Of a stretch of 5,416 bases of DNA, positions 4,869 through 5,416 are shown in pieces. Below the pieces are notes generated by a model that was not told the origin of the DNA, searched no databases, and was given only the letters and a program-made list of their open reading frames with translations. Position 1 is the first letter of the stretch; the number at the start of each line of letters is the position of its first letter. The stretch comes from Campylobacteraceae bacterium. GTDB taxonomy: Bacteria > Campylobacterota > Campylobacteria > Campylobacterales > Campylobacteraceae. The position numbers and the translations under genes are program-made. Location: positions 1-5,416 of the forward strand of contig JAITNC010000129.1 in assembly GCA_031290675.1 (NCBI GenBank), written 5' to 3'.

Positions 4869-5416
4869 TTAAGCTTTTTTGGCAACAATCGTTGCGTGCA
4901 ATCTCTTGATTGCGTCGTGAGCAGACAACACCGCACCTTCCATCCAAGCAGGAATGTACGAAGCGTGTTCGCCCGCTAAGACGATACGACCGTCTATTTG
5001 GCAGAGATTTTTGTAGTGTTTTTCTCTGCTCTCATCTGTCCATATACCATGACAGCCGTTTGTCCACGGCACACGATGCCAGCCTACAGCGATACCGTTA
5101 TCAAACTCTTTGCGGTACTGCGGGTGTATCAACGAACCGTACTCAAGTGCGGCGTCAATCATACCTTTCGGACTCATAGCGGTAAACTCATACGCATTTC
5201 GTCCCCAGATGTACGCACCCAACAAAACGCCTTTGCCGCCCTTGCCATAATCCGTATTTGGGTAGCCGATACACGAAATAGGTGTATTTGTGTAGCTGAT
5301 ACCGCCGTAAATATCCTCATCTTCCCAGAAGCGGTGTTTAAACTGCAAGCCGATTTTCACAGCAGATTCGTACGGCACAGCGTCTATCGCCTGTTTCATC
5401 GGCGCACTTACATTGA
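4869..5416 (-). CDS. Flavin amine / L-amino-acid oxidase family enzyme, C-terminal part
   Basis: The last 181 codons are in the window and the frame is open through the right edge; the Met codon at 5399-5397 is internal. The visible part spans the substrate domain (VKIGLQFKHRFWED, then IYGGISYTNTP and IGYPNTDYGKGGKG) and the closing FAD-binding block GRIVLAGEHASY...AWMEGAVLSAHDAI (encoded about 4932-4985). The Trp in AWMEGA sits where MAO-B has aromatic-cage Tyr435. The FWED, GGxSxT and YPxT pattern leans towards L-amino-acid oxidases, but the substrate cannot be fixed. Such enzymes make an imine and reduce FAD, which is reoxidised by oxygen or, as in NicA2, by a cytochrome c. It is followed 19 bases later by the cytochrome and then RidA, both exported. 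The N-terminus, including any Tat signal and the dinucleotide-binding motif, is outside the window. The family is firm, the substrate open. Confidence 0.85.
   Translation of the reverse strand, partial: NVSAPMKQAIDAVPYESAVKIGLQFKHRFWEDEDIYGGISYTNTPISCIGYPNTDYGKGGKGVLLGAYIWGRNAYEFTAMSPKGMIDAALEYGSLIHPQYRKEFDNGIAVGWHRVPWTNGCHGIWTDESREKHYKNLCQIDGRIVLAGEHASYIPAWMEGAVLSAHDAIKRLHATIVAKKA

Noticed and set aside
4910..5179. 89-codon plus-strand open frame
   Set aside because: Antisense shadow of the flavin oxidase gene, whose family motifs are clear.

Overview
The window looks like chromosomal DNA from a low-GC Campylobacterota (Epsilonproteobacteria) relative. The basis is the N-terminus and length of the Bax-inhibitor-1 protein, which starts MALYDRDY, is 230 aa long and resembles the Helicobacter/Campylobacter form. 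Further support comes from T-rich promoters dominated by the -10 box, strong AGGAG-type ribosome sites, and a periplasmic cytochrome c / RidA module. The genus cannot be fixed from sequence alone.

Left part (1-2475, minus strand). Transcription runs right to left. Two paralogous secreted or membrane-anchored proteins of no family I recognise (1657-2358 and 177-953) flank a third unknown gene (1107-1637) built on an internal repeat. Between that gene and the last one the translation start region occurs three times in tandem. Two of these copies now lead only into 16-codon mini-ORFs. Spacings are short or coupled, so the block is probably one operon. It ends at a two-part hairpin terminator (100-164). 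Immediately beyond lies a -10 box and what may be the first 18 codons of another minus-strand gene leaving the left edge.

Middle (2476-3201). This stretch is non-coding. It holds about ten copies, in both orientations, of a short structured repeat with ends like GTCATTGCGAG and GGCAATCC. The central hairpins vary in sequence but mostly stay self-complementary. Open frames across this stretch are translated repeat, not genes. A sigma70-like promoter at 3143-3170 then serves the only plus-strand gene, a Bax-inhibitor-1 (YccA/YbhL-type) membrane protein at 3202-3894.

Right part (3895-5416, minus strand). A bidirectional terminator separates the Bax-inhibitor gene from a convergent three-gene operon. 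In transcription order it encodes a flavin amine/L-amino-acid oxidase-like enzyme (5' end outside the window), a small exported monohaem cytochrome c, and an exported RidA-family imine deaminase. Both intergenic gaps are 19 bp. This reads as a respiratory oxidation module: the flavoenzyme makes an imine, RidA hydrolyses it, and the cytochrome probably takes the electrons.

The strongest leads for something new are the left-hand paralogue/repeat operon with its triplicated start region and the three-gene oxidation module.
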